Shown one piece after another: positions 40,391 through 50,181 of a stretch of DNA of 64,000 nt; position 1 is the first letter of the stretch; every line of letters starts with the position of its first letter. Position numbers and translations under genes: made by a program. Below the pieces are notes generated by a model that saw only the letters and a program-made list of their open reading frames with translations, was not told the DNA's origin and searched no databases. Source of the stretch: Sergeia podlipaevii (taxonomy: Eukaryota > Euglenozoa > Kinetoplastea > Trypanosomatida > Trypanosomatidae); NCBI GenBank assembly GCA_030849805.1, contig JASANZ010002184.1, positions 1-64,000 of the forward strand, written 5' to 3'.

Positions 40391-41773
40391 CTAACGCATG
40401 ATCCAGTTAGCAAGAAGCAGTACGAGTGTGCTGGCCCATAAGAGTGCAATGAGCTGCCTTGTAGGTGTCCAGAAGCTCTCTTTGGCCTTGGTAACCTCCC
40501 CAGTGGCCTTCTGTATGTAGTTATGTGCATTTTCGGTATTCTTCAGCAATATCGAGAACTGCTCTCGCTGTTCCACCACCTTTTCGTTCACGAGCGAGGT
40601 CAACTGTGAAAGCTCTCTCACTGAAGCCTCAATGGCAATTGCCTCCTGCGCAGTTTCCTCCGCCTGTTTCGTGCACAGGACCATGTTTTCCGCATTCAAA
40701 CGAGCTTTCTCCTCTGCAGTGTATTCGTTATCCATAGCCGTAATGACAGCTGCCCAGGGTACTTTCCCCCTCTGCAGTGCGGCAGCAGAGGAGCTGATGG
40801 CTCCCTCGGTAGCTAGGCTGCGGCTGTTGATGCTGCTGCTCGCATGCACCCCTTCACCCGCGGCATCCAGCACGGTATCAGCAGCCATCTTGATCACACC
40901 ATCCATAAAGTCCATTGTCTTCAAGGAAACACCCGTTACAAGCCCAAAGCGTCTTTCTCGCTTGGTGGTCCCCTCCTCGACAGCTGCTGATGCTGCTGCA
41001 CCTTTCTCAAGGATCGTAGGACCTCCTCCTCCGTCGTTGAACGAACTAATGCGAGCTTCCGCCTTTACGCTATCATTCACGTCATCAGGGCAGTTGAGAA
41101 TACCACATCTACCAAAGGAAAAAAGATCTGCCTTATACAACGCCACCTCTTCCCTGCACAACGTCACCCTGAGACGCCAGTGAGCCATCTTATTCGCAAG
41201 TGACACCAAGGCCTGCTTGTGATGTGTCAGCATCTGGCAAGATACACCGAGTAAGTCTTGCTGCGACAGCTGTGCTGAAGATGACGAAAGAAAAGACGCG
41301 CCACTCCCGTTGGAATCCTTTTTGCCTTTCTTTGCCGCAATCGCACGACGAAGCCAGTCGCCGAGGCGGGTTTCTCCACGAGCAACTCCTTTTGCCTGTT
41401 CCAGTGCAGCATCCACACTTTCTGTGAGCTCAGTAAGCGCAGAGGAGACCGAAAGCAGTTCTGCTTCAGCAAGTAGCAACGCGCTTTCTAATCGTGTTGT
41501 GAACGGCTGGCACACATCGATAGCAGCCAGCGTATCATCGATGGTAGTAGCACTCGAAGAGATAGAGGTGTCGACTGACGCGCATATGAGTTGCACTGCG
41601 GCACAAATAGGGTTAGTGGCGAGTTGCGCAAGTACCGATGATGAGGATGTTACCTCATGAATTTTGGAGGTGGAGGGAGAGGAGGATAATGAGTCCGGCG
41701 ATGACGACACGCTAGCAGCGTGCTGTGCTGCTTCTGCAGCAAATAGGGAGCGTAGCAGATGAGTTTGATCCAT
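40391..41773 (-). CDS. tail-anchored Qa-SNARE, syntaxin-18/Ufe1-like
   Basis: A 460-residue protein with the layout of a syntaxin: a long N-terminal helical region, a single SNARE-like coiled coil at about 375-435, and a C-terminal membrane anchor (LIALLWASTLVLLLANWIM) with three residues or fewer beyond it. The coiled-coil phrase NEKVVEQREQFSILLKNTEN followed by ATGEVTKAKE resembles syntaxin-18, the ER Qa-SNARE used in Golgi-to-ER return traffic. A central Gln for the zero layer is present in VEQREQ. A Ser-rich N-terminus and a Gly/Ala-rich insertion near 245-265 are poorly conserved features. Other Qa-SNAREs remain possible. Start is the first ATG. Confidence 0.72.
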   Translation of the reverse strand: MDQTHLLRSLFAAEAAQHAASVSSSPDSLSSSPSTSKIHEVTSSSSVLAQLATNPICAAVQLICASVDTSISSSATTIDDTLAAIDVCQPFTTRLESALLLAEAELLSVSSALTELTESVDAALEQAKGVARGETRLGDWLRRAIAAKKGKKDSNGSGASFLSSSSAQLSQQDLLGVSCQMLTHHKQALVSLANKMAHWRLRVTLCREEVALYKADLFSFGRCGILNCPDDVNDSVKAEARISSFNDGGGGPTILEKGAAASAAVEEGTTKRERRFGLVTGVSLKTMDFMDGVIKMAADTVLDAAGEGVHASSSINSRSLATEGAISSSAAALQRGKVPWAAVITAMDNEYTAEEKARLNAENMVLCTKQAEETAQEAIAIEASVRELSQLTSLVNEKVVEQREQFSILLKNTENAHNYIQKATGEVTKAKESFWTPTRQLIALLWASTLVLLLANWIMR

Positions 41774-42479
41774 TGCGCTAAATAATAATAATAATAATAA
41801 TAAACAATAAATATATATATATGATGTATCAATCTAATCGCATTCTTTTCTTTTGTTGTGGTTTGTGCGCTTCATTCCATAATTATATTTTTTTATAACC
41901 GTCTGCGTCTACAGCAGTCGCGGAGACTGTATATTTTGCTCCATTTTTTTTTGTATAAATGAAAGAAAGAAAGAGAGAGCGAAACGATAAATATGTGGAT
42001 TTGCGATGTGAGCTGAAAACAAAAGTACAAGGTGCACTAGGAAAAAAAAACTCTATCACTGAACCAAACATATGTCTTCAAAGTTTACAATATTATACGC
42101 CAAAATGAAGTGACATTAGAAAAGAATTGCTTATATTTATATGACAGCAGTTATAAATGCGTATAGCTCCCCACAAAGATAATAAGTGGAAAAATAGAGA
42201 AGAGAAAAACAACAACACATTTGGGCATGTGCGTCTATGCTGTGAGTACGTAACTGCGAACATACAAAGGAAAGCAGGAAGAGCAAAGCAATAGTCTCTT
42301 TCCTTCCTCAAAATCCTCTCACTTTCACTTTGTAAAAAAAAAAAAAAAAACAGCGAAACAATAGATATGATACAGTAAAAAAAAAGTTAAAGAAAATTAA
42401 TATGCAACGTAAACTCCTCACGCGTCGGAGAGAAATCTATTCTATAAAAGGGGGAGTGGGAGAGAAGAGGAAGGAACAG
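41774..42479. other. intergenic spacer
   Basis: AT-rich spacer with an (ATA)n tract at about 41780-41805, an (AT)n tract near 41812 and an A17 run near 42335. No gene is seen. Confidence 0.6.
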
Positions 42480-42953
42480 CTACGCTCCTTCGCCTCCCAG
42501 CGAAACGTAAAAGTCTATAGTGTTATTTGAACCCAGCCGAGACAACAGCCGTATCGATGCCAAGGCCTCTGCGCTGAGCAAGATAAACTGGGTAACGCAT
42601 ATGCTGTACTCCAGATCGTTCCGATTGGGCACTAATGAGTAGTACACAGACAAAAGCACAATCTGAGGAACAGCAGTCAAACATAGAAAACCCACCTGGT
42701 CACTCAAGCACATGCGCTTATTGGACGAGAAACCAAGAAAGAGGCGTGGTATCTCAATAAAAAACCACAGGAGAAGCACGCACATAATCCATGCCCTCTG
42801 CCCACCGGTGATGCTGCTCCAGTTAATGCCGAGATAGGTAAAGAATACTGGTGTAGTAAAGGCGAAAGAATAGATTACATGCGCCACCATGAGTGCATTC
42901 AGTAAGGTGCTGCTACGGCTGACCGTGTGTCTATGATATGTCCGCACTCGCAT
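42480..42953 (-). CDS. TMEM17/TMEM216-family ciliary transition-zone protein
   Basis: A 157-residue protein with four hydrophobic segments: about 17-40, 53-72, 85-106 and 118-135. The family phrase is visible: FIEIPRLFLGFSSNKRM, then GFLCLTAVPQIVLLS, matching the TMEM17/80/216 pattern of an acidic residue, Arg-Leu-x-Leu-Gly and a following Pro-Gln. In animals these proteins belong to the MKS/tectonic complex gating the ciliary transition zone, which fits an organism with a flagellum. The frame extends to 42980 but that codon is TTG; the first ATG is at 42953. A T16 tract ending in GCAG about 77 bases upstream gives a textbook acceptor. Which family member it represents is unresolved. Confidence 0.75.
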   Translation of the reverse strand: MRVRTYHRHTVSRSSTLLNALMVAHVIYSFAFTTPVFFTYLGINWSSITGGQRAWIMCVLLLWFFIEIPRLFLGFSSNKRMCLSDQVGFLCLTAVPQIVLLSVYYSLVPNRNDLEYSICVTQFILLSAEALASIRLLSRLGSNNTIDFYVSLGGEGA

Positions 42954-43453
42954 GAGGACGATTCTATATATATGTATCAATTAACTACACCGATTTGATG
43001 TGAAATCACAGTAGATAACTGATAGCAACCTGCAAAAAAAAAAAAAAAATCTCTATAGGAATTTGTTATACTACCCCGTTGTGCCTGGATCAAAATATAG
43101 AAAAAAAAAAGAAAAAAAAAAGGAAGAACAAATGCAATGATACACTACATGAGAAGCACCAGGAATACCTCAAACTAGCAATACACACATACACACACAC
43201 ACACACACAATAGTGCTAATGTCATGAAGCAAACATGAAAAAATGGCAAAGAAGCATAAAGCTTCAAAATGCATTTAGAAACAACGAGGCATTTCCCTTT
43301 TTTTTCTCATACGTTGCATGGTGCTAGCAAAACACCAAGAGTAACAGTTCTGATTCCACCACAGACAACATAAAAGAAAAAGAAAGGGGGAGAAAAGCGA
43401 GAAACAACTCTTTCGCTTGAACTTTCCTCAATCTTTTCATCCCCCCCCCCTTC
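42954..43453. other. intergenic spacer
   Basis: AT-rich spacer with the acceptor of the TMEM17-like gene, a (CA)n tract at about 43189-43209 and a C10 run at 43441. No gene is seen. Confidence 0.6.
43030..43049 (-). promoter_or_regulatory. trans-splice acceptor with T16 tract
   Basis: On the coding strand sixteen T residues lead directly into GCAG (AG at 43030-43031), about 77 bases before the TMEM17-like ATG. It is the cleanest acceptor in the window. Confidence 0.75.
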
Positions 43454-45886
43454 TTAATTCCAGGCACACGACAGCTCCATCTGGCGCAGTGCGTTCTGTA
43501 CTTGGAGCGTGCGCTGCTTCGTCTGCACCTTGAGCAGCTCAGAAATTTCACGGAAAGTGTGCAAGTTATCACGCACTCCAAAGAGCTTGCTATACAGGTC
43601 CATCGTATTGCCCGACCGACGCGTGTGAGCAGATGCCTTCCGGTATCGCTGCACATCCGCGTACTCTTCGTCTGGTAGTGGCAACTCTCCTTCCACAGCG
43701 ATCACTAGCATCTGCTGCCATTCTGGAACAAGCGAGATGAAATGCGAGAGCCGCACCTTGCTAGTGGAAATCTTGATCAGCTCTGGCCGAAGCGCGGCAG
43801 TGAGCATGTCGCGGGCATGTGTGTTGATCTCAGCTGCCCACTGCGCGCTCTCCTTGCGCCGCCTCTGCCGTCGCTCCAGCCAGTAGTTCTTCAGCAGCAC
43901 AATGAGCACCTTCTCTGCCTCTCTCCGCTGCACCAGTGCAACTGGCGGCCGTCCGCGACCTCTGCGCTGCACGACAGGTGCGGTATTACACAGTGTACCA
44001 TCGCCGTAGACGCCGTCCTCGTCCCATTCATACGCACATCTTTCTTGCGATTTCTGCCGCCTCTGTGGGGGATCCGTGGGCTCATGGGTGAGCAAACCGG
44101 TGAGGTCGAGATCGAGTGCGGTTTGCTCCGCCTGCTGGGCCAGTGTCGAGGAGCCGAGCGAGTTGCTAAGCGTGAAGCCAAAGTGGCGGCGGCAGTATGC
44201 ATAGCAGCCACCCCAAAACTGACTTGCGTCATCGGCCTGTGACTCCCCTACTAGGTCAGGAGCTGGAGGAAGGTACTTGGAGGTATCTGCAGCAACCATC
44301 CCATCCGCTTTGTTATCGCGGCGTGCAGAGACAGGGGAGGCCGGCGCCAGCTCCTCCACAGGTACACATTCAATTGTACGAGCCTCTGCGGCACAAGCCG
44401 CGTGCATTGCCTCAAAGCACTTTGGGTGATGACACTGCACACAGGTGCCTGCCTCGTGTTCGCAGTGCACACAGCGCTGCGCACACTTGGACTTGTGTAC
44501 GCGTCTGCTAGGAGCCACGAAGGGCCTAGAATGCATGTCTACCAGTCCGTTGCGCCGAAGCACCGTGGGGCTAAGACGGATTGACAGCTCTGGCATAGCA
44601 AGAGCACACACAAAGTGACACACCGCATCACCGCTCGCCGAGGCTGCGCCGTTGACTATAGCACCCGCCGCACCGCTACTATTGCCAATACCACCAGCAC
44701 TGACACCGTTGAGGACTCCTCCACCACTTCCTCCGTAAAGAGAACTCCTGTATGGAAGTAGAACGCCTTCGCTCCGTGCACATATCGTGCACCGCAGCGT
44801 CGCGCGCCGCTTGTATTGTGTAAGAATGGAGCAGCTATCACACATCCACGCTCGTGGCAGCCGTGGCACGCTGCAAATCAGCCAACACTGCAGGTGAGCG
44901 CACACACCACAGCCTTGACAGCGAAGCCCAAGGGCACCGTGCACACCATCCGTTGGGTCAATCGGCTCGTCAAGCGGGACGGTGCAAAGCTCAACGGAGC
45001 GACAGCACACTGCGCAGGGCCCACCATCGCTGCTTGCACCGTTGTTGTTATGATGACCATCGCTATCGACACTAGCAATTGTGGTGCTCGTTTTCGCGCT
45101 GCTGGTAGCTCGCCGAGGACGCTTCACCCTATGGCCACTATTGTAAGCACTACTACTACCGCTACCATTCTCTGGGCAGGAAGACAGAAAGGTACCACCA
45201 CCACCACCACCACTACTCTGAGTAGGGTCCATGAGATACGCCACATAAGCCCACTCTAGATAAGTGAATCCTCGCTGCAGCGCCACCGGCTCCACCTCAT
45301 TAGCGGAACACCACTCGAAGTCCTCGTCATCTAGTCCGTACCGAATGCGGGTTTCAAGATCACGTGCACGCAACAGCTGGTAGGGCGTTTCGGCGTGCAT
45401 GCGCCGCACAGCCCACCCCGGACGCTTCCCAGGCGTGGCGCTAAGCTTTGAGGCCAGCGGGGAGGGAGATACCACAGAAACAAACTCGTCGTCATGCGAT
45501 GCGGACAATGCAACTCCTCCTCCTCCAGTAGAAGACGGTGATGACACGTGCCCTGATTTGACCCCCGCTGTGCTGCTGCCACCACCCTTCAGGCGCGTAA
45601 CGGCTGATACAGTTGATCTTTGTGGCGAACGTGAACGCTTGCGGGAGCGACTCGCCAGCTCCGCTGCTGTTGCTGCCAACTGCTTGCCCATCAAGTTGGT
45701 GTCCACATGAGTTGCCTCCACTCCTTCCTCGTCAAATGGGTTCTTCCCAGAAATTATGTCAAAAGGTTTGCACTTGGTAAGAAAACTCTCAGCGTCGTCC
45801 AAAACGGATAAAGGAATAACGGTATCGTTGCTCACCTTGCTCGAGATTGCATCCACAGTGTTGCGCTTGCAGATTATAGGTGGCAT
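43454..45886 (-). CDS. EPL1/BRPF-like chromatin protein with PHD and extended PHD fingers
   Basis: An 810-residue nuclear-type protein. At about 170-195 is an EPcA-like phrase (LETRIRYGLDDEDFEWC) as in Enhancer-of-polycomb/BRPF/JADE proteins, which link MYST acetyltransferases to chromatin. A PHD finger follows at about 290-355 (CAVCC, CQGCGVCAHLQCW, WMCDSC), then an extended PHD at about 362-565: CTICARSEGVL, CHFVCAL, CVHCEHEAGTCVQCHHPKCF, HAAC and a final CRRHF. This PHD, knuckle, ePHD order is the hallmark of BRPF/JADE/AF10 readers. The N-terminal part has an SRKRSRS basic stretch. The C-terminal part has a Gly-Arg AT-hook-like RGRGRPP and helices. No bromodomain or PWWP is seen. A NuA4/HBO1-like acetyltransferase partner is inferred. 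Start is the first ATG. Confidence 0.78.
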   Translation of the reverse strand: MPPIICKRNTVDAISSKVSNDTVIPLSVLDDAESFLTKCKPFDIISGKNPFDEEGVEATHVDTNLMGKQLAATAAELASRSRKRSRSPQRSTVSAVTRLKGGGSSTAGVKSGHVSSPSSTGGGGVALSASHDDEFVSVVSPSPLASKLSATPGKRPGWAVRRMHAETPYQLLRARDLETRIRYGLDDEDFEWCSANEVEPVALQRGFTYLEWAYVAYLMDPTQSSGGGGGGTFLSSCPENGSGSSSAYNSGHRVKRPRRATSSAKTSTTIASVDSDGHHNNNGASSDGGPCAVCCRSVELCTVPLDEPIDPTDGVHGALGLRCQGCGVCAHLQCWLICSVPRLPRAWMCDSCSILTQYKRRATLRCTICARSEGVLLPYRSSLYGGSGGGVLNGVSAGGIGNSSGAAGAIVNGAASASGDAVCHFVCALAMPELSIRLSPTVLRRNGLVDMHSRPFVAPSRRVHKSKCAQRCVHCEHEAGTCVQCHHPKCFEAMHAACAAEARTIECVPVEELAPASPVSARRDNKADGMVAADTSKYLPPAPDLVGESQADDASQFWGGCYAYCRRHFGFTLSNSLGSSTLAQQAEQTALDLDLTGLLTHEPTDPPQRRQKSQERCAYEWDEDGVYGDGTLCNTAPVVQRRGRGRPPVALVQRREAEKVLIVLLKNYWLERRQRRRKESAQWAAEINTHARDMLTAALRPELIKISTSKVRLSHFISLVPEWQQMLVIAVEGELPLPDEEYADVQRYRKASAHTRRSGNTMDLYSKLFGVRDNLHTFREISELLKVQTKQRTLQVQNALRQMELSCAWN

Positions 45887-46688
45887 TTGCCAAAGAAGGG
45901 GAAATACAAAATAGCAACCAAATTGCTTAACGCGCGAAGGCTCAAATGATAATGGATAATTGTTATAACAAAATACGACCTTGACAGCAAAGTGAGTATG
46001 TAGTTGCCTACGCTATATGTGTCTCTATGAATCCAATATAAAAAGGGTAAGACTGAAGAGAGCAAAGCCACAGCACACAGCCTCCTCAATGTATCTACCG
46101 CACACTCCACTATACAATGCTCCGCTTCAAGCAATAAAATAGTAACAATAATAAAAAAAAGGTCACATCAAAATAGCAAACATAAATAGCAATAGAATGC
46201 ATGCATTTGCTCATGAAAAAAAGAGGATTTTGCCTATTTTTTTTCTTTCCTTTTGTTTCTCTCTTCCCATGCGCCAGAATTTAAAGCCCGACATACAAAC
46301 CCACGCCGAGAAACCCCAATAACGTTGTAGCCATTTGACTACAGGAAAAAAAAATGCCCCTGCTTTGCATTTTGTGAATATATATATATTGCTTTTCTTT
46401 GTGTTTCATTAGCTGCTTAGTTGTTATCAGAAAAAAAAAGAGATTATGTCGGGAAGCTTCAAAAAAAATAATATATAAAAAATCAGAGCCACCGATGAAT
46501 TATCCGTCCACTGCTTTTATTTTTGTCGTTAGCAGTATATATATGCGAAAGAAGAAAAAAAAAAGAAGAGGTGACGCCCAGCACATTCACACATACACAA
46601 AGACACAAAAAGAGGGTCTCATCTCTCTCGAAAAGTGACCGCCACCACCCAACATAAACTGACAAACAACAGGAACAAAACAATACAA
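45887..46688. other. intergenic spacer
   Basis: AT-rich spacer with oligo-A runs and short (AT)n tracts near 46378. No gene is seen. Confidence 0.6.
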
Positions 46689-47987
46689 TTACAACGCGTA
46701 GTTCGTCACCTTCTGGCGTTCACCAACAGAAAGCACTGGAATCGTAGGTGCGATGCACATGGACTGAATATAGCCATGACGCAGCGCAACAGCGGGGAAA
46801 GAAGAGACCACGCGGCAATCCGGCAAGGTGGCGAGACGAAAGGCTGCCTTTTGACCACTGCTGCTGAATGCTAACACAGTTTCACCTCGGCTGTTCTCTC
46901 CAAAGCAGATGCTACGAATAGAAGTGGTAAGGTTCTTGAGCACTTTGAGCGGCTTCACGGCGGATGAGGCAGAGCTGAAAGATAAACCACCAACACCGCC
47001 GCTGCTGCTGCTACCACTACGGTCGTAGAGGTTAACGATACCGGTGGAGGAGCCAATGGCGAGAGAGGCCGAGGAAGCGGCAAAGCTGGTAATGCCGAGC
47101 GATCCTTCATCAGTGAGGTCGCGCAGAAAGCGCGAGGTCTTGCGCACATCGTACACACGCAGCCTCGTACCAGAGGCGATGGTGATCTCATTAGGGCCAG
47201 TGAAGCACACATCACTAACTGCTGCATCCACAGTGATAGTGTCGAGCACACTGCCAGATGAAAGTGAACCAATCTTTACAGAACTGCCGCTCGCAACCGC
47301 GACAATCTTGCTAATAGCGTCTCCTGGCTTAGCGGCAAGCTTGGTGATGTAGAACTCATTCTTGGTGTTATCACGTCTGCCGTTGCGGTAGACCGCGGTG
47401 TCACGTGTGTCGAGAAACTTCAGCGGAAGCAACTTCTCCGTCGTCAAGGACAGCAAAACCGGGGCGTAGCACTCATGTCCAGCTACCACTACCTCCTCAC
47501 CAGTTGCTGTAAGAGCGGTCTGCTCCACACGACTCACGACGTCCACCTTAGAGAGCTGCTCCACAAACTGTCCAGCGGCGTGGAAGGCGTAAATGTGGTG
47601 ATTGCCACCGACAATCGCGAGCTGACCGTTACGGTGCCAGTGCACAGTGCGCGCTGCGTCGCGTGGCAGGGGCAGCACAGAAAGTACAGTAGGAGCTGCA
47701 AGGTGAGCGCGGTCGTGACGCGAGGACAAAAGAGGCTCCGTACGGGAAAGAAGTGCGTCAAGGTCCTCACTACGAAAACGCTTGCGAGCTGCGGCCTCCA
47801 CCGAAGACGAAAGAATCGTGGTAGAGCCACCATCCTCCCTCTCGTGTTGCTGGGCGCGCTGGGCATCCGTTACCGCCCATCCAGGCGTTGCGTGGCTCTT
47901 CTTAAGAAATTGTGGCGTGGCTTCGTCAACCAATTTGTCGTCGTCATCGACCCATGGACGTTTGCTAGCCTCATCAGTACCACTCAT
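46689..47987 (-). CDS. UTP18: UTP18-like U3 snoRNP WD40 protein
   Basis: A 432-residue WD40 protein resembling Utp18, a UtpB subunit of the small-subunit processome that works with U3 snoRNA in 18S rRNA maturation. The N-terminal family phrase is present (SKRPWVDDDDKLVDE, then PGWAVTDAQ). The first blade has VHWHRNGQLAIVGGNHHIYAF as in Utp18. Later blades are short, with VSDVCFTGPNEITIASGTRLRVYDVRK and LAIGSSTGIVNLYDR. A Ser/Gly-rich insertion follows about residue 310. The last blade holds YIQSMCIAPTIPVLSVGE. Length is slightly below yeast Utp18. The frame extends to 48020, but the ATG at 47987 starts the conserved N-terminus. The exosome-recruiting arch-interaction motif could not be seen. 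Confidence 0.85.
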   Translation of the reverse strand: MSGTDEASKRPWVDDDDKLVDEATPQFLKKSHATPGWAVTDAQRAQQHEREDGGSTTILSSSVEAAARKRFRSEDLDALLSRTEPLLSSRHDRAHLAAPTVLSVLPLPRDAARTVHWHRNGQLAIVGGNHHIYAFHAAGQFVEQLSKVDVVSRVEQTALTATGEEVVVAGHECYAPVLLSLTTEKLLPLKFLDTRDTAVYRNGRRDNTKNEFYITKLAAKPGDAISKIVAVASGSSVKIGSLSSGSVLDTITVDAAVSDVCFTGPNEITIASGTRLRVYDVRKTSRFLRDLTDEGSLGITSFAASSASLAIGSSTGIVNLYDRSGSSSSGGVGGLSFSSASSAVKPLKVLKNLTTSIRSICFGENSRGETVLAFSSSGQKAAFRLATLPDCRVVSSFPAVALRHGYIQSMCIAPTIPVLSVGERQKVTNYAL

Positions 47988-48441
47988 ATTTATCGTATAG
48001 TATTCGTTCTTTGTTGTCAACCTTTGCGATATCTAGTGTGCACTTCGCAGTATCTCTTATTTTGATATTAAGGAGAAGGAAAACAAAAGGCTGCGTGTAT
48101 CCTTTTTTTAAAAAGTAAAAACAAGAAAAAAAAAAGCCGCTTCTTCCTGTGCAGGCAATGACAGAAAAGAAAAAAAAGCAACGTTGAAATGAAGAAGCGG
48201 AAAAATTAAATGAAAGTATCAGAAGTTTCACGACAGCTAATAGCATGAATGACAACATGAGCAAACACTCATCATGCAACCACACATCACACGCATGAAC
48301 AGGTATGTTTAATATATTTTTTTTATATTGCAAATTTTTTTTTGCCAACGAGAGGCCCACCATCAGCAAGCGGATGCTATTACTACTATACATGCAAGTA
48401 TATATAACAACAATACGAAAAAAAAAAAGACTTTCTCAGCC
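47988..48441. other. intergenic spacer
   Basis: AT-rich spacer with oligo-A runs; contains the 5' region of the UTP18 gene. No gene is seen. Confidence 0.6.
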
Positions 48442-50181
48442 TCACTTTACCAGGATAGATTTGAACGCATAAGTTCTTTCTCCTGGAGTGCACGGATGCG
48501 TAATTGTATGTACTTTGGCTTCAAGCGTTCCATGTACAGTCCTCAGCGTCTCTGAGGCCTCATGCATGGCCTCCAAATCGCGTCGGTTCTCAGCAAGTTT
48601 TCCATCTGTAGATGTGGCAAAGGACCACTCAGGACCCCATTTTTGGATCAACTCCATGTAGTCGTAGTAAGCGTCATCGATAGGAAAGCTACGTTTCACC
48701 TCGGCCCACGCCTCGCTTACGAATTTTAGCGAGGAGGATGAAGGTGCCAGCATAAGAGCCATCTCCAGCTGCACGAAGGATCTAAGAGGACTAAAGGCAC
48801 TGAAGCGGTTCGCTACTCGAGTGCGCTGCGCCACTGTCAGTTTCGACTCACCATCCAGCTGCGCTTCCGTCGTCGTGGCTCCCTCCTCCTCTTCTGCTCG
48901 TTTGCGAGCCTCGGCGACCACGAGCTGAACCATGTATTCTTCGAAGTGACAAAGTAACCGAACATGTGATTTACATCGCATATGAAACACAAGAAGATCT
49001 TCAGATGGAAGATATGAAGAGAGCCCGAGACATGCATGGCGTTCCTCCCGCAGCGTGCTTTCCTCAGCCTCAAGACGAGAAGCAATAGAGTCCAGGTCGC
49101 GTCGGGCAATGCGTACGCGATGATTCAGCAGCTCCTGCGGAGTTGCTAGCGTATAACCAAAGCTAAGAGGTGGGACAGTGGGTGCCGGCACGTGTGAAGT
49201 GTATCGATGCCGTTGCTCCTGTTTAAAGCAACAAGAAGAAGTCTGTTGACCTTGCACAGCTAGACGGGATGGTGACTGCTGGACCCGTGTGGTGGGAAAG
49301 GAGAGACCCTTTGAGAAGCTTGCAGGAGCGTCTGTATCCGCTGCGTTCTTCGGTATCAAAGAAGAGCTCCGCCAGTGCGGTGGAGTGGGAAGAGATCTCT
49401 TTGGTGTCTGGCTCTTTTCAGTTGCACAGCGCTCATGAGGTTCCGAGAGTATTGAAACAAACGACCGGCATTGAGTGGTAGGGCTGGTAGCAGGAAATGG
49501 TGTAAGAACTGCTGCTGCTGCATCGCCAGGAGAGGCAAGCAACGTGCCGTTGCGGCCCAGCACCACTCCGGATAGACCAATTCCATAGTCTCCTAACATA
49601 ACAGAGGCGCCGTTGCTCCCTAGTGTCCCGCTTTGGCGGTTGAAGCTGCCTCTTTGAGATGAATAAAAGTGGTGGTGGTGAGCATTGCTGTAATTGCTCA
49701 TACCGCCAGCTCCGTAAAAACTCCCGGTAACACTGTCACTTGGCGTTAACGTCCCAACGGACGCGCTGGTCTGTGCAGCCACAACTGCGGCCACAACAGA
49801 AAACTTCGGATGCCGCGCTGTTGGACGTTTTCCTTTCAGCGTGTACAGCTTCATTTCCTGAGTGGACATGCCACTATACGCCAGAGATGCCGTTGCGGGG
49901 GTCCCAATCAACACCGCACCCGACGGTCCACCAACCAAAGAACTAGGGGAGACGACGTTTGAAGCGGAATTGGCCTCGCTCTCACTTCTCTCTCGACGCT
50001 CTACGTGAGGTCGCCACAGTGCCATTGCGTCTGCCTCGACTTGCCACGTACGCGATATCCGACTACACTCCAACAGTGTGCGAGCGTCTACATAAGGCAA
50101 GATATTATACAAAAAATGTGTGATGAAGGGTTGCCGCTGCTGCCGCCGTGGTGGTGGTGGCGGGGAGAAAGGAGCAGACAT
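48442..50181 (-). CDS. F-box protein
   Basis: A 579-residue protein. An F-box-like segment sits near the N-terminus (about 18-55): FLYNILPYVDARTLLECSRI followed by SRTWQVEADAMALW. That is the Skp1-binding module of SCF ubiquitin ligases. The middle (about 70-300) is Ser/Gly/Thr-rich and disordered. The C-terminal third (about 330-579) is helical with charged stretches (EAEESTLREERH, VAEARKRAEEEEG) and no recognised substrate-binding repeats. The frame continues to 50217, but the extra residues are Thr/His repeats encoded by a (GT)n microsatellite, so the ATG at 50181 is preferred. The substrate is unknown. Confidence 0.72.
   Translation of the reverse strand: MSAPFSPPPPPRRQQRQPFITHFLYNILPYVDARTLLECSRISRTWQVEADAMALWRPHVERRERSESEANSASNVVSPSSLVGGPSGAVLIGTPATASLAYSGMSTQEMKLYTLKGKRPTARHPKFSVVAAVVAAQTSASVGTLTPSDSVTGSFYGAGGMSNYSNAHHHHFYSSQRGSFNRQSGTLGSNGASVMLGDYGIGLSGVVLGRNGTLLASPGDAAAAVLTPFPATSPTTQCRSFVSILSEPHERCATEKSQTPKRSLPTPPHWRSSSLIPKNAADTDAPASFSKGLSFPTTRVQQSPSRLAVQGQQTSSCCFKQEQRHRYTSHVPAPTVPPLSFGYTLATPQELLNHRVRIARRDLDSIASRLEAEESTLREERHACLGLSSYLPSEDLLVFHMRCKSHVRLLCHFEEYMVQLVVAEARKRAEEEEGATTTEAQLDGESKLTVAQRTRVANRFSAFSPLRSFVQLEMALMLAPSSSSLKFVSEAWAEVKRSFPIDDAYYDYMELIQKWGPEWSFATSTDGKLAENRRDLEAMHEASETLRTVHGTLEAKVHTITHPCTPGERTYAFKSILVK

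Noticed and set aside
39973..40401. 142-residue plus-strand frame
   Set aside because: Lys/Arg-rich translation of AT-rich spacer, opposite to every supported gene and without any motif.
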